This document shows, in pieces, positions 1-6,681 of a DNA stretch of 7,957 bases. The DNA is from an uncultured Eubacteriales bacterium. Lineage in GTDB: Bacteria > Bacillota > Clostridia > UBA1381 > UMGS1253. A program made the position numbers and the translations under genes. Within the stretch, counting starts at the first letter, position 1. Every line of letters starts with the position of its first letter. The notes under the pieces are model-generated. The model was not told the DNA's origin, made no database searches, and worked only from the letters and a program-made list of their open reading frames with translations. The DNA lies in the NCBI GenBank assembly GCA_900550065.1, contig URQR01000091.1, forward strand, positions 1 to 7,957, written 5' to 3'.

Positions 1-4
1 ACAG

Positions 5-157
5 CTCCTTTTCATCCCGTATCTATACGGGTTTTATTTTAATAATAGTATATCATAACTTATGGCACATATCCGAAGAAAGCACGGTACGGCCATGCCG
101 TAGGAGAGACTGTCCCTCGCCAGTGACTTCTTCCAATGTCTCAAAAGTTTTGCTTTT
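5..157 (-). promoter_or_regulatory. Structured 5' leader of an out-of-window minus-strand gene
   Basis: On the minus strand, the RNA starting near 157 can fold into a three-way junction. The closing stem pairs GAAGAAGUCAC with GUGCUUUCUUC (one U/C mismatch, one wobble). Inside are GAGGGA-cag-UCUCUC and UACGGC-aug-GCCGUA. Further on is the hairpin CCCGUAU-AG-AUACGGG (16-31), then a Shine-Dalgarno-like AAAAGGAG at about 5-12, so a start codon should lie just outside the window. CCGUA and UACGG occur in both the third stem and the distal hairpin, so the two could exchange partners. I do not recognise a known riboswitch or ribosomal-protein leader class. The function is unknown; the pairings are seen, the regulatory role is inferred. 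Confidence 0.45.
16..40 (+). terminator. Hairpin plus T-rich tract; terminator-like on plus strand, or leader hairpin on minus
   Basis: A perfect 7-bp inverted repeat (CCCGTAT/ATACGGG, 2-base spacer) is followed on the plus strand by TTTTATTTT, the look of an intrinsic terminator. However, a minus-strand ribosome site sits immediately to its left, so there seems to be no room for a plus-strand gene ending here. It may instead be the distal hairpin of the minus-strand leader, next to that ribosome site. Confidence 0.35.
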
Positions 158-163
158 GAGACT

Positions 164-192
164 ATTATAGCATATGTTTTAAGAATATGCAA
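164..192 (-). promoter_or_regulatory. Sigma-A-type promoter for a leftward gene outside the window
   Basis: On the minus strand a perfect TATAAT (164-169) is preceded, after 17 bases, by TTGCAT (187-192), a weak match to TTGACA. It lies just beyond the probable terminator of the sigma-factor gene and just before the structured leader, as expected for a new transcription unit. A 10-bp inverted repeat at 138-162 overlaps the expected start site. Confidence 0.5.
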
Positions 193-201
193 TACCAATT
201 G

Positions 202-246
202 AAAAAGGCCGATACACTGCGAATCCTTCCGCCGCGTTTCAGCCCT
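202..246 (-). terminator. Probable terminator of the lysS-membrane protein-sigma unit
   Basis: Starting 7 bases after the sigma-factor stop codon, the minus strand reads AGGGCTGA, a loop of about 26 bases with possible inner GCG/CGC pairing, then TCGGCCTT running into a T5 tract. The outer arms form 8 pairs with two G-U wobbles. The long loop makes this weaker than a textbook terminator. Confidence 0.5.
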
Positions 247-253
247 GTAACAA

Positions 254-949
254 TTACGCTTCTTTAAAATACATATCGCGCAGTTTTTTTAAAAGCTTAC
301 GCTCCAAACGCGACACACACATCTGCGACACGCCCATGTCCGCTGCAATCTGCTTCTGGCTCTGTTCGCCATAATACCGCTTTTGGATAAATTCCCGCTC
401 ATTCTCGCTGAGTTCTCGCATACAGTTTTCGACGAAATCTTTTTCCTCGACCATCAAAAACCCGTCGTCCGTACGGCCAAGCGTATGTTCAAACCGGATC
501 TCCTCGCCGTCCATAATCTCGCGTTCAATCGAAATTACCTGCGGCAGGATTGCATTCGGGATACATTCCGCTTGCTCGCCGCCGTTTGCAACCCGAATCC
601 GGTGTGCTTTTGAAAATATTTCATACAGCCTGCGCGGTACGCGGATAAAATTACCCTTGTCACGAAAATACCGTTTAATCTCGCCCGTTATCGTCGGCGT
701 CGCAAAGGTTGTAAACTTCAGCCCCTTTGACACGTCGAACCGCTCCACTGCATACAAAAGGCCGATACACGCCACCTGATACAGGTCGTCATAATCGATA
801 CCGCGGCCCGAAAAACGCTTCGCCATTATCTCAGCAAGATATGTATAACGGTCAATAATTTCATTGCGCACAGCCGTATCTTTTGTTTTTTTGTACTGCT
901 CAAACAGCTCCGTGTCGGACGCTGTCCGGACGGCACGCTTTTCTTCCAC
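254..949 (-). CDS. RNA polymerase sigma factor, SigB/SigF/SigG family
   Basis: This is an alternative sigma-70-family factor that would direct RNA polymerase to a special promoter set. Region 2 is clear at about residues 30-105 (DYDDLYQVACIGLLYAVERF, then PTITGEIKRYFRDKGN and RVPRR). RVPRR resembles SigB more than SigF, which I recall as having VSRS here. The region 4.2 helix-turn-helix is at 196-223 (QKQIAADMGVSQMCVSRLERK). The stretch between them is about 20 residues shorter than in B. subtilis SigB, and I cannot see the usual region-3 helix-turn-helix. Two GTG starts are possible, at 955 and 949. AAGGGGG sits one base from the first but seven from the second, so I chose 949 (231 residues). 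That ribosome site overlaps the stop codon of the membrane-protein gene upstream, suggesting translational coupling. The family is sure; whether it serves stress or sporulation is not. Confidence 0.9.
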   Translation of the reverse strand: MEEKRAVRTASDTELFEQYKKTKDTAVRNEIIDRYTYLAEIMAKRFSGRGIDYDDLYQVACIGLLYAVERFDVSKGLKFTTFATPTITGEIKRYFRDKGNFIRVPRRLYEIFSKAHRIRVANGGEQAECIPNAILPQVISIEREIMDGEEIRFEHTLGRTDDGFLMVEEKDFVENCMRELSENEREFIQKRYYGEQSQKQIAADMGVSQMCVSRLERKLLKKLRDMYFKEA

Positions 950-961
950 TGGCACGCCCCC

Positions 962-1645
962 TTACTGCGGCGTGACTGTGCCGCCGCTGATGATATAACG
1001 CGCCATCGCAAGCCCGTTTTCATAATTGTCCTTCTGCCACGTTGTTCTGTCATTGGGCCGCATAGGACGCACCGCCAAATAGAGCCCCTCTGTGCGAATC
1101 GAATCAAGCTGGGTAAAAATTGGATTTTCCTTCATCTCAATAGCAAATACATTGCCGGCGCCGTCATAGCGCAAAAACTCCTCGCTGATGCCGAATTCCT
1201 GCACATACTGCGACAGGTCAACAAACCCATAGTCCGCATAACGGTCCAAAAAATCCGCCGAGAATAGAAACACAACCGCGTCGCCGCCCGCCATCTCAAT
1301 ATCAGCCATATTGTACATCGCAGCCATTTCCTCGCTGCCGCTGTTTTTGTCGAGATAGATAATATTAACCTTCGACGCGCCCTGCCCGTCGTTATTAATA
1401 TCTTTCGTCACCGTGGCAAACTGATCCTCAAGCTGATACGCCTGTATCTGCCCCATATTTTCCAGCCCGCCAATATAAGTCAGCGTAAAGTCCGGCTGTA
1501 CGTTAAACACGCACTCCGCTAAAAACATCACCAATAAAATTACTAAAACGATACCGCCTAAAATTGCCCATTTATAGTAGTACCATACGTTTTCCCACCA
1601 TTTTTTTGAAAATGGCTTAATATAGACCGGGGGCGTTACGTTCAT
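962..1645 (-). CDS. Single-pass membrane protein with extracytoplasmic domain, function unknown
   Basis: I do not recognise a named family. The 227-residue protein has a short basic and aromatic N-terminus (WWENVWYYYKW at about 16-26), one membrane segment at about 27-43, and a soluble region of about 180 residues expected outside the cell. The outside region has features I associate with uncharacterised clostridial anchored proteins and loosely with solute-binding-protein folds, for example GGDAVVFLFSADFLDRY. The cysteine in LAEC is not a proper lipobox. An in-frame TTG lies directly before the ATG, but GAGGTGA is only 3 bases from TTG and 6 from ATG, so ATG at 1645 is preferred. It starts 37 bases after lysS and ends almost on top of the sigma-factor gene. 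That makes a membrane partner or sensor for the sigma factor possible, but this is inference only. Confidence 0.8.
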   Translation of the reverse strand: MNVTPPVYIKPFSKKWWENVWYYYKWAILGGIVLVILLVMFLAECVFNVQPDFTLTYIGGLENMGQIQAYQLEDQFATVTKDINNDGQGASKVNIIYLDKNSGSEEMAAMYNMADIEMAGGDAVVFLFSADFLDRYADYGFVDLSQYVQEFGISEEFLRYDGAGNVFAIEMKENPIFTQLDSIRTEGLYLAVRPMRPNDRTTWQKDNYENGLAMARYIISGGTVTPQ

Positions 1646-1682
1646 CAAAAATCACCTCGTCATAAAACCGTACACACGCCGT

Positions 1683-3164
1683 TTATTTCTCCACCGGCTT
1701 CATGGTGGGGAACAGCAATACATCGCGGATCGAATAGCTGTCCGTCAGCAGCATCACCAGCCGGTCGATGCCGATGCCAACACCGCCCGTCGGCGGCATA
1801 CCGTACTCAAGCGCAGTAAGGAAGTCCTCGTCGACCATATTGGCCTCGTCGTCGCCCGCCGCACGCAGCGCCGCCTGATGCTCAAAGCGGACACGCTGGT
1901 CAATCGGGTCGTTTAATTCGGAAAATGCATTGCCGAATTCGCGCCCTGTAATAAACACCTCGAACCGCTCCGTCAGCGACGGGTCGGACGGCTTGCGCTT
2001 TGCCAGCGGCGAAATCTCAACCGGATACTCCGTAATAAACGTCGGCTGTACGAGCTTGTCCTCCACAAATTCGTCAAAGAACAGCGCAATGATATGGCCG
2101 CGGCTCGACTTTGCCGCCTCTACCTCAAGTCCCTTTTCCTTCGCGATTGCCTGCGCCGCTTCGTCCGTTGTAATTTCATCGAAATCAACGCCCGCATACT
2201 GCTTCACGGACTCAATCATCGTCATACGCGAGAACTTGGACAAATCAATCTCCACGCCCTGATAGTTAATCAGCGTCGTGCCGCACGCCTCCTGCGCAGC
2301 GTGCCGGATCAAATTCTCCGTCAAATCCATCATATCATTGTAGTCGGCAAACGCCTCATAAATTTCAATCGACGTAAACTCCGGGTTATGCTTGATGTCC
2401 ATCCCTTCGTTTCTAAACTGCCGCCCCATTTCATAAACCTTTTCCATGCCGCCGACAATCAGCCGCTTTAAGTGCAGCTCCGTTGCAATACGCAGATACA
2501 TATCCATATCGAGCGTATTATGGTGCGTGATAAACGGACGCGCCGCCGCGCCGCCGGCAATCGTGTTAAGTATCGGTGTCTCTACCTCAAGGTAGCCCCT
2601 GCTGTCGAGATAGCCGCGAATCGCAGTCAAAATCTTTGATCGCGTAATAAACGTCTTTTTTACGTCCGGATTGATAATTAGGTCAACATAGCGCTGACGG
2701 TAGCGCAAATCCTGATCCGTCAGGCCGTGAAACTTCTCCGGCAGCGGCAAAAGCGACTTCGACAAAAGCACGATATCTTTTACTTTAACCGACACCTCGC
2801 CCGTCTTGGTTTTAAACACTTCGCCCTCAGCGCCGACAATATCACCGATGTCATATTTTTTCACCATTGCGTACGCTTCTTCGCCCAGCATATCCCGTTT
2901 AATAAAAAGCTGAATCTTGCCGTCGCGGTCCGCAAGGTCGCAAAAGAGCACTTTTCCCATGCCGCGCTTTGACATGAGTCGCCCCGCCACGCGGACATTT
3001 TGTCCCTCAAACGCGTCAAAATTTTCCACAATGTTCACACTGTGGTGTGTACGCTCATATTTTGTCTGAATAAACGGGTCCTGGCCCGCAGCTTGCAGCT
3101 CGCTCAGCTTATCGCGGCGAATTTGCAACAGTTCGGATAATTGCTGTGTTTCGTTTTCAGGCAT
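1683..3164 (-). CDS. lysS: Lysine--tRNA ligase, class II
   Basis: This cytoplasmic enzyme charges tRNA-Lys with lysine using ATP. It has 493 residues, close to the roughly 500 of bacterial LysRS. An N-terminal OB-fold that binds the anticodon spans about 55-135 (VRVAGRLMSKRGMGKVLFCD). The class II catalytic core follows: motif 1 around 172-198 (ending YLEVETPIL), motif 2 at about 250-267 (FRNEGMDIKHNPEFTSIE), and motif 3 at the C-terminus (GIGIDRLVMLL from 463). All motifs look intact. The ATG has a perfect AGGAGG seven bases upstream and a sigma-A-type promoter beyond that. It leads a probable three-gene unit with the membrane protein and sigma factor. No T-box or lysine riboswitch is visible in its short leader, so no amino-acid-responsive control is seen. 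Confidence 0.98.
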   Translation of the reverse strand: MPENETQQLSELLQIRRDKLSELQAAGQDPFIQTKYERTHHSVNIVENFDAFEGQNVRVAGRLMSKRGMGKVLFCDLADRDGKIQLFIKRDMLGEEAYAMVKKYDIGDIVGAEGEVFKTKTGEVSVKVKDIVLLSKSLLPLPEKFHGLTDQDLRYRQRYVDLIINPDVKKTFITRSKILTAIRGYLDSRGYLEVETPILNTIAGGAAARPFITHHNTLDMDMYLRIATELHLKRLIVGGMEKVYEMGRQFRNEGMDIKHNPEFTSIEIYEAFADYNDMMDLTENLIRHAAQEACGTTLINYQGVEIDLSKFSRMTMIESVKQYAGVDFDEITTDEAAQAIAKEKGLEVEAAKSSRGHIIALFFDEFVEDKLVQPTFITEYPVEISPLAKRKPSDPSLTERFEVFITGREFGNAFSELNDPIDQRVRFEHQAALRAAGDDEANMVDEDFLTALEYGMPPTGGVGIGIDRLVMLLTDSYSIRDVLLFPTMKPVEK

Positions 3165-3208
3165 CTTAAAACCTCCTACTGCCTCTTATTATCAAAGGTT
3201 ATTTATGT

Positions 3209-3237
3209 ATTATACACCATTTTCTTATACATTACAA
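3209..3237 (-). promoter_or_regulatory. Promoter of lysS
   Basis: On the minus strand TTGTAA (3232-3237), a 17-base spacer and a perfect TATAAT (3209-3214) lie about 45 bases before the lysS ATG. They give a short untranslated leader that ends in AGGAGG. It sits between the trpS stop and lysS, so lysS can be expressed independently of trpS. Confidence 0.75.
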
Positions 3238-3269
3238 CATGTTTTTTACAAAAAGCCTTTCCGCGCCGC

Positions 3270-4265
3270 TTAAAGCGCAAGATGCATCGCCGCTTTGACA
3301 AGCCGCATCTTCTCTTCGCCGATTTTTGCCGCTTTTTCGCTCCCCGCTGCAATCAGCTCGCGCACCATAGCTTTATGCGCCTCATAATAGGCGCGCCGCT
3401 CCCGAATCGGCGCGAGCAATGTATCAAGCTGCATGCTCAGTCTCTGCTTGCACGCCGCACAGCCGATTTTTCCGCCGCGGCACGCGCTGCAAATTTCGTC
3501 GCACTGCGCTGCACCAAACACCTTATGGTACTGACTGACGACGCAAATATCCGGATTTCCTTTGTCGGTACGCGTGATACGCCCGGGGTCGGTCAGCGCC
3601 ATATTCACCTTCGCCGCGACCGTATTCGTATCGTCCGACAAATAAATTGCGTTACCCACGCTTTTCCCCATCTTTGCGCCGCCGTCAAGCCCGGGAAGGC
3701 GCGGTGTCGCACTGACCATTGCTTCCGGAACCTTAATCATCTCCTGCCCGCCGCCGTAGAGCGCGTTAAACCGGCGCGCAATCTTGCGCGTCAGCTCCAT
3801 ATGCGGAAGCTGGTCCTCGCCAACCGGCACAACGTCCGCCCCGCAGAAGGTGATATCCGCTGTCTGACTGACCGGATAGCCCAAAAAGCCGTACGTGAGC
3901 TCATCGTAGCCGTATTGTTTCGCCTCGGTCTTGATTGTCGGGTTGTGGCGTAGGACGTTAACCGACACAAGCATCGAGTAAAACACCGTTAGCTCTGCAA
4001 TCGCCGGTACAGCCGACTGCTGTATCAGTGTGACTCTCTCCGGCTCGAGCCCGACAGCTAAGTTGTCGATTGCCACCTCGTAAACATTCGATTCCACAAT
4101 CTCTGGAGTATCAAAAAGCGTTGTGAGCACAAGTACATCCACCAGCAGAAAAAAAGATAAATACTAATCAAGTATGCGCACCCTGTTATACAGACTGCCG
4201 TCATAATGGCCCAAATGCAGCCGTCCCGTCGTTCTGTCCCCCGTTAAAATCCGTTTTTGTTGCAT
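3270..4265 (-). pseudogene. trpS: Tryptophan--tRNA ligase, full-length frame interrupted by an in-frame TAG
   Basis: TrpRS is a class I synthetase that charges tRNA-Trp. Read from ATG at 4265, which has GAGAGG nine bases upstream, the frame spans 331 codons, the normal family length. It begins RILTGDRTTGRLHLGHYDGS, with an intact HLGH signature. Codon 34 is TAG (4164-4166), aligned to a usual Glu in the N-R-V-x-x-x-D-E stretch; the frame then continues in register to a TAA. If TAG stops translation, only 33 residues are made, and restart at GTG 4142 would lack HLGH. Cys241, 262, 269 and 272 match the [4Fe-4S] cysteine set I recall from Thermotoga maritima TrpRS, with a spacer two residues shorter. 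KMSKS is KMGKS (198-202), and the usual ADxQALT or ADWHALT is VDVLVLTT. A nonsense mutation, an assembly error or a readthrough product all fit. The gene's identity is certain, its activity is not. Confidence 0.85.
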
Positions 4266-4291
4266 AATTTTCATCCTCTCTAAAATAATTT

Positions 4292-4330
4292 TTACGCCAA
4301 GCACCACCAGCTATCGTCCATTTTGACCAT
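4292..4330 (-). CDS. Candidate Trp-Trp leader peptide upstream of trpS
   Basis: A 12-codon ORF reads MVKMDDSWWCLA then TAA; an internal ATG at 4321 would give nine residues. GGAAGGGGG directly precedes it and suits the internal ATG best, at about 9 bases. The two consecutive TGG codons (4304-4309) sit where a ribosome would stall if charged tRNA-Trp were scarce, as in classical trp leader peptides. It ends 26 bases before the trpS ATG. Unlike a classical attenuator, no terminator follows it; the nearest one lies upstream. Any control would therefore act through trpS translation or RNA stability. It could be chance. Confidence 0.4.
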   Translation of the reverse strand: MVKMDDSWWCLA

Positions 4331-4351
4331 CCCCCTTCCAATTTTCAAAAC

Positions 4352-4380
4352 AAAAAGCCCATATGCAAATGCATATGAGC
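4352..4380 (-). terminator. Second intrinsic terminator between the T-box and trpS
   Basis: On the minus strand GCTCATATGCA and TGCATATGGGC form an 11-bp stem (one wobble) around a two-base spacer, followed by TTTTTGTTTTG. It is separate from the T-box terminator and has no T-box antiterminator of its own. A short upstream GATATGC could pair with GCATATG in its arms and compete. Unless bypassed, it should lower trpS transcription. Confidence 0.75.
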
Positions 4381-4408
4381 CTTATAGCATATCGCAGCCC
4401 TACAAAAC

Positions 4409-4437
4409 AAAAAGCTCCCGCCCCAAAGGACAGAAGC
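4409..4437 (-). terminator. T-box terminator hairpin of trpS
   Basis: GCTTCTGTCC and GGGCGGGAGC form a 10-bp stem with three G-U wobbles around TTTG, followed by T5. The CCTTT in this hairpin is also the 3' arm of the T-box antiterminator (AAAGG at 4472-4476), so the two folds exclude each other, as expected for transcription control by uncharged tRNA. Confidence 0.85.
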
Positions 4438-4674
4438 AATCTTCTGTTATGCAGCAACAGCTGCTATGCCACCTTTTTAGGTATCACATGCCAACACATG
4501 CTCTCATCATAACGGTTAGAGTTTCCGTCGGTGCCTACTTGGTTTCCCGTTCAGGCCGCCCTCCTAGGTCCATTCAATATCACGCAAAATACCGCCATCC
4601 CACCGCCGGCGGCTCTCTTAAAATTTCACAGTTGATACCTACTACTCCCAGTCATCGGTTTATTTGATTCAGTT
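4409..4674 (-). promoter_or_regulatory. T-box riboswitch, tRNA-Trp specific
   Basis: The leader senses uncharged tRNA-Trp and allows readthrough into trpS when charging is low. Visible parts on the minus strand are the stem I start (GATGACTGGGAGTAGTA), the AGAGA bulge and distal CCGCC/GGCGG helix, and the specifier loop GAATGGACC with UGG at 4570-4572. Then come the conserved CCGTTATGATGAGAG, the antiterminator AAAGG-TGGCATA-GCAG with UGGC at 4468-4471, and the terminator. UGGC is the form expected to pair with the 3' end of a tRNA with discriminator G, as bacterial tRNA-Trp has. Specifier and bulge therefore agree on Trp. Confidence 0.95.
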
Positions 4675-4680
4675 TTTTAC

Positions 4681-4709
4681 AGTATAGCACAGCCGCTCCG
4701 GTGTGTCAA
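4681..4709 (-). promoter_or_regulatory. Promoter of the T-box/trpS unit
   Basis: On the minus strand a perfect TTGACA (4704-4709), a 17-base spacer and TATACT (4681-4686) give a near-consensus sigma-A promoter. Transcription should start near 4674, at the T-box 5' end. Confidence 0.85.
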
Positions 4710-4724
4710 CCCATTTTTCCGCTC

Positions 4725-4753
4725 TTGCGCGCGGACGTGCTTTGTGGTATCCT
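4725..4753 (+). promoter_or_regulatory. Possible promoter of mnmG
   Basis: TTGCGC (4725-4730), a 17-base spacer and TATCCT (4748-4753) form a weak sigma-A-like match. A start near 4760 would leave about 28 bases before the preferred mnmG start at 4789 and would exclude the GTG at 4744. It is divergent from the strong trpS promoter, with the -35 boxes 15 bases apart. Confidence 0.35.
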
Positions 4754-4788
4754 ATATAGAAAGAACTCAACAAAAAAGGATGATACGC

Positions 4789-6648
4789 TTGCAAAAGTTA
4801 GATACCACATATGATATTGCAATCATCGGCGGCGGCCACGCGGGGTGCGAGGCGGCGTTTGCCGCGTCGCGGCTCGGAATGCAGACTGTACTATTTGCGA
4901 CAAATTTAGACGCGATTGCTAATTTGCCGTGCAATCCGAATATTGGCGGTACGGCAAAGGGCCACCTCGTGCGCGAGATTGACGCGCTCGGTGGTGAAAT
5001 GGGCAAAGTCGCCGACAAAACGTTTATCCAGTCGAAAATTTTAAACCGCGGCAAAGGGCCGGCGGTGCATTCCCTGCGCGCGCAGATTGACCGGCGCGCC
5101 TATCAAATTGAGATGAAGCACCGGCTCGAGCTTGCGCCGAACCTTGACGTAAAACAAGCCGAAATCACAGATATCCTCGTTGAAGACAGCGCCGTATGCG
5201 GCGTTGTGACCGCGACCGGGACACGCTTTGGCGCGCGTGCAGTAATTGTGGCGACGGGCACGTTTTTAGGCGGCAAAATATTAATCGGCGACTATGCGCG
5301 CGCGTCTGGCCCGGACGGGATGTTTGCCGCGACAGCGCTGTCAGAGTCGTTAAAAAATTTAGGTATCAAAATCCTGCGCTTTAAGACGGGTACGCCGGCG
5401 CGTATCCTACGCAGCAGTGTCGATTTTTCTGCGATGGAGCGTGAAACAGGCGACGACGAGATTACGCCGTTTTCGTTTGAGACCGAGGGCACACTCGAGA
5501 ACCGAGCGGACTGCTACCTCACGTATACCAACGAAACAACACATGAGATTATCCGCAAAAATCTGCATCGTGCGCCGATGTACTCCGGCGTGATTAAGGG
5601 CGTAGGGCCGCGCTACTGCCCGTCGATTGAGGACAAAGTCGTGCGCTTTTCCGACAAGCCGCGCCACCAGATTTTTATTGAGCCGATGGGCCTGTCGACA
5701 GAAGAGATGTACGTACAGGGCCTGTCGACCAGTCTGCCGGAAGATGTACAGCTTGAAATGCTGCGCAGCATCCGCGGCTTAGAAAACGTTAAAATCATGC
5801 GAAGCGCCTACGCAATTGAGTACGACTGTATTGACACGCTTCAGCTAAAGCCCTCGCTCGAATTCAAGGCATTTTCCGGCTTGTATGGCGCGGGACAGTT
5901 TAACGGAACGAGTGGCTACGAAGAAGCGGCGGCGCAGGGGCTTATCGCCGGGATTAACGCCGCGCGTAAATTGCAGGGAAAAGAGCCCATTGTGCTAAAG
6001 CGCAGCGAGGCATATATCGGGACGCTCATTGACGATTTGGTGACAAAGGGTACAAACGAGCCGTATCGGATGATGACGTCGCGCTCAGAATATCGACTAT
6101 TGCTGCGTCAGGACAACGCCGACGCGCGGCTGACCCCGCTCGGACATAAAATCGGGCTAATCAGCGACGCGCGGTATGCGCGCTTTTTGGAAAAACAAGA
6201 GAAAATCAACGCTGAAGCAGAACGCATCCGAACCGTCACCGTTGCGCCAAAGGCTGTAAACGACCTGCTTGCGGCGCATGCGTCTACGCCGCTGAAAACG
6301 GGAATTAAATTAGCTGAACTCATCCGCCGGCCGGAGCTTAGCTATGACGTATTAGCGCCGGTCGACCCGGAGCGCGCAGCGCTGCCACACGAAATCACCG
6401 CACAGGTAGAACTACTCATCAAATATGAAGGCTATATTCAAAAGCAGCTTCAAGCGGCGGAGCATATGCGAAAATTAGAAGATAAAAAAATACCGGACAC
6501 AATCGATTATGACGATGTGTACGGTCTGCGGCTCGAAGCGCGCCAGAAGCTTGCGCAGGTACGGCCCGGCACGCTTGGGCAGGCGTCGCGCATTTCGGGC
6601 GTATCGCCCGCAGATGTAACGGTCCTGATGATACATTTAGGGAAATAA
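4789..6648 (+). CDS. mnmG: tRNA uridine-5-carboxymethylaminomethyl modification enzyme MnmG (GidA)
   Basis: With MnmE this FAD enzyme adds a carboxymethylaminomethyl or aminomethyl group to C5 of wobble U34 in several tRNAs, which helps decoding of split codon boxes. The N-terminal dinucleotide-binding motif YDIAIIGGGHAGCEAA is at about 8-23. The family signatures NLPCNPNIGGTAKGHLVREI and, at 273-283, GPRYCPSIEDK are both intact. The C-terminal helical region is complete. From TTG 4789 the protein has 619 residues, near the usual 620-630. TTG is preferred because AAAGGATG lies at good distance, whereas GTG 4744 lies inside the probable promoter and ATG 4780 has only a weak ribosome site. Its common partners mnmE and rsmG are not adjacent: a divergent trpS lies upstream and a terminator follows directly. 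Confidence 0.97.
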   Translation: MQKLDTTYDIAIIGGGHAGCEAAFAASRLGMQTVLFATNLDAIANLPCNPNIGGTAKGHLVREIDALGGEMGKVADKTFIQSKILNRGKGPAVHSLRAQIDRRAYQIEMKHRLELAPNLDVKQAEITDILVEDSAVCGVVTATGTRFGARAVIVATGTFLGGKILIGDYARASGPDGMFAATALSESLKNLGIKILRFKTGTPARILRSSVDFSAMERETGDDEITPFSFETEGTLENRADCYLTYTNETTHEIIRKNLHRAPMYSGVIKGVGPRYCPSIEDKVVRFSDKPRHQIFIEPMGLSTEEMYVQGLSTSLPEDVQLEMLRSIRGLENVKIMRSAYAIEYDCIDTLQLKPSLEFKAFSGLYGAGQFNGTSGYEEAAAQGLIAGINAARKLQGKEPIVLKRSEAYIGTLIDDLVTKGTNEPYRMMTSRSEYRLLLRQDNADARLTPLGHKIGLISDARYARFLEKQEKINAEAERIRTVTVAPKAVNDLLAAHASTPLKTGIKLAELIRRPELSYDVLAPVDPERAALPHEITAQVELLIKYEGYIQKQLQAAEHMRKLEDKKIPDTIDYDDVYGLRLEARQKLAQVRPGTLGQASRISGVSPADVTVLMIHLGK

Positions 6649-6679
6649 AAAATCTCACGCAATTGCGTGAGATTTTTTT
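6647..6679. terminator. Bidirectional terminator between mnmG and rpsR
   Basis: A perfect inverted repeat (TCTCACGC, AATT, GCGTGAGA) is flanked by A6 on the left and T7 on the right, so it reads as a strong intrinsic terminator on both strands. It overlaps the mnmG stop codon and lies 3 bases past the rpsR stop, insulating the two convergent units. Confidence 0.95.
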
Positions 6680-6681
6680 AA

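Noticed and set aside
138..162. 10-bp hairpin GTCTCAAAAG/CTTTTGAGAC as a terminator
   Set aside because: No T tract follows it on either strand; it overlaps the expected start site of the leftward promoter.
3240..3269. Terminator directly after trpS
   Set aside because: Only a 4-5 bp AAGC/GCTT stem with a long loop precedes the T run, too weak to call.
4164..4166. Genome-wide reassignment of TAG to an amino acid
   Set aside because: rpsF ends at TAG exactly at the family-typical C-terminus, so TAG works as a stop in the same window.
4295..4321. Second T-box remnant (TGGACG and GGTGGTGCTTGGC resemble specifier and T-box pieces)
   Set aside because: No antiterminator pairing partner and no terminator follow; the leader-ORF reading explains the TGG repeats better.
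4323..4667. Plus-strand open frame of 114 codons
   Set aside because: It lies entirely antisense to the T-box leader, has no ribosome site and no recognisable protein features.
4744..4788. Longer mnmG start at GTG 4744
   Set aside because: It overlaps the probable -10 region, lacks a ribosome site and extends beyond the family N-terminus.
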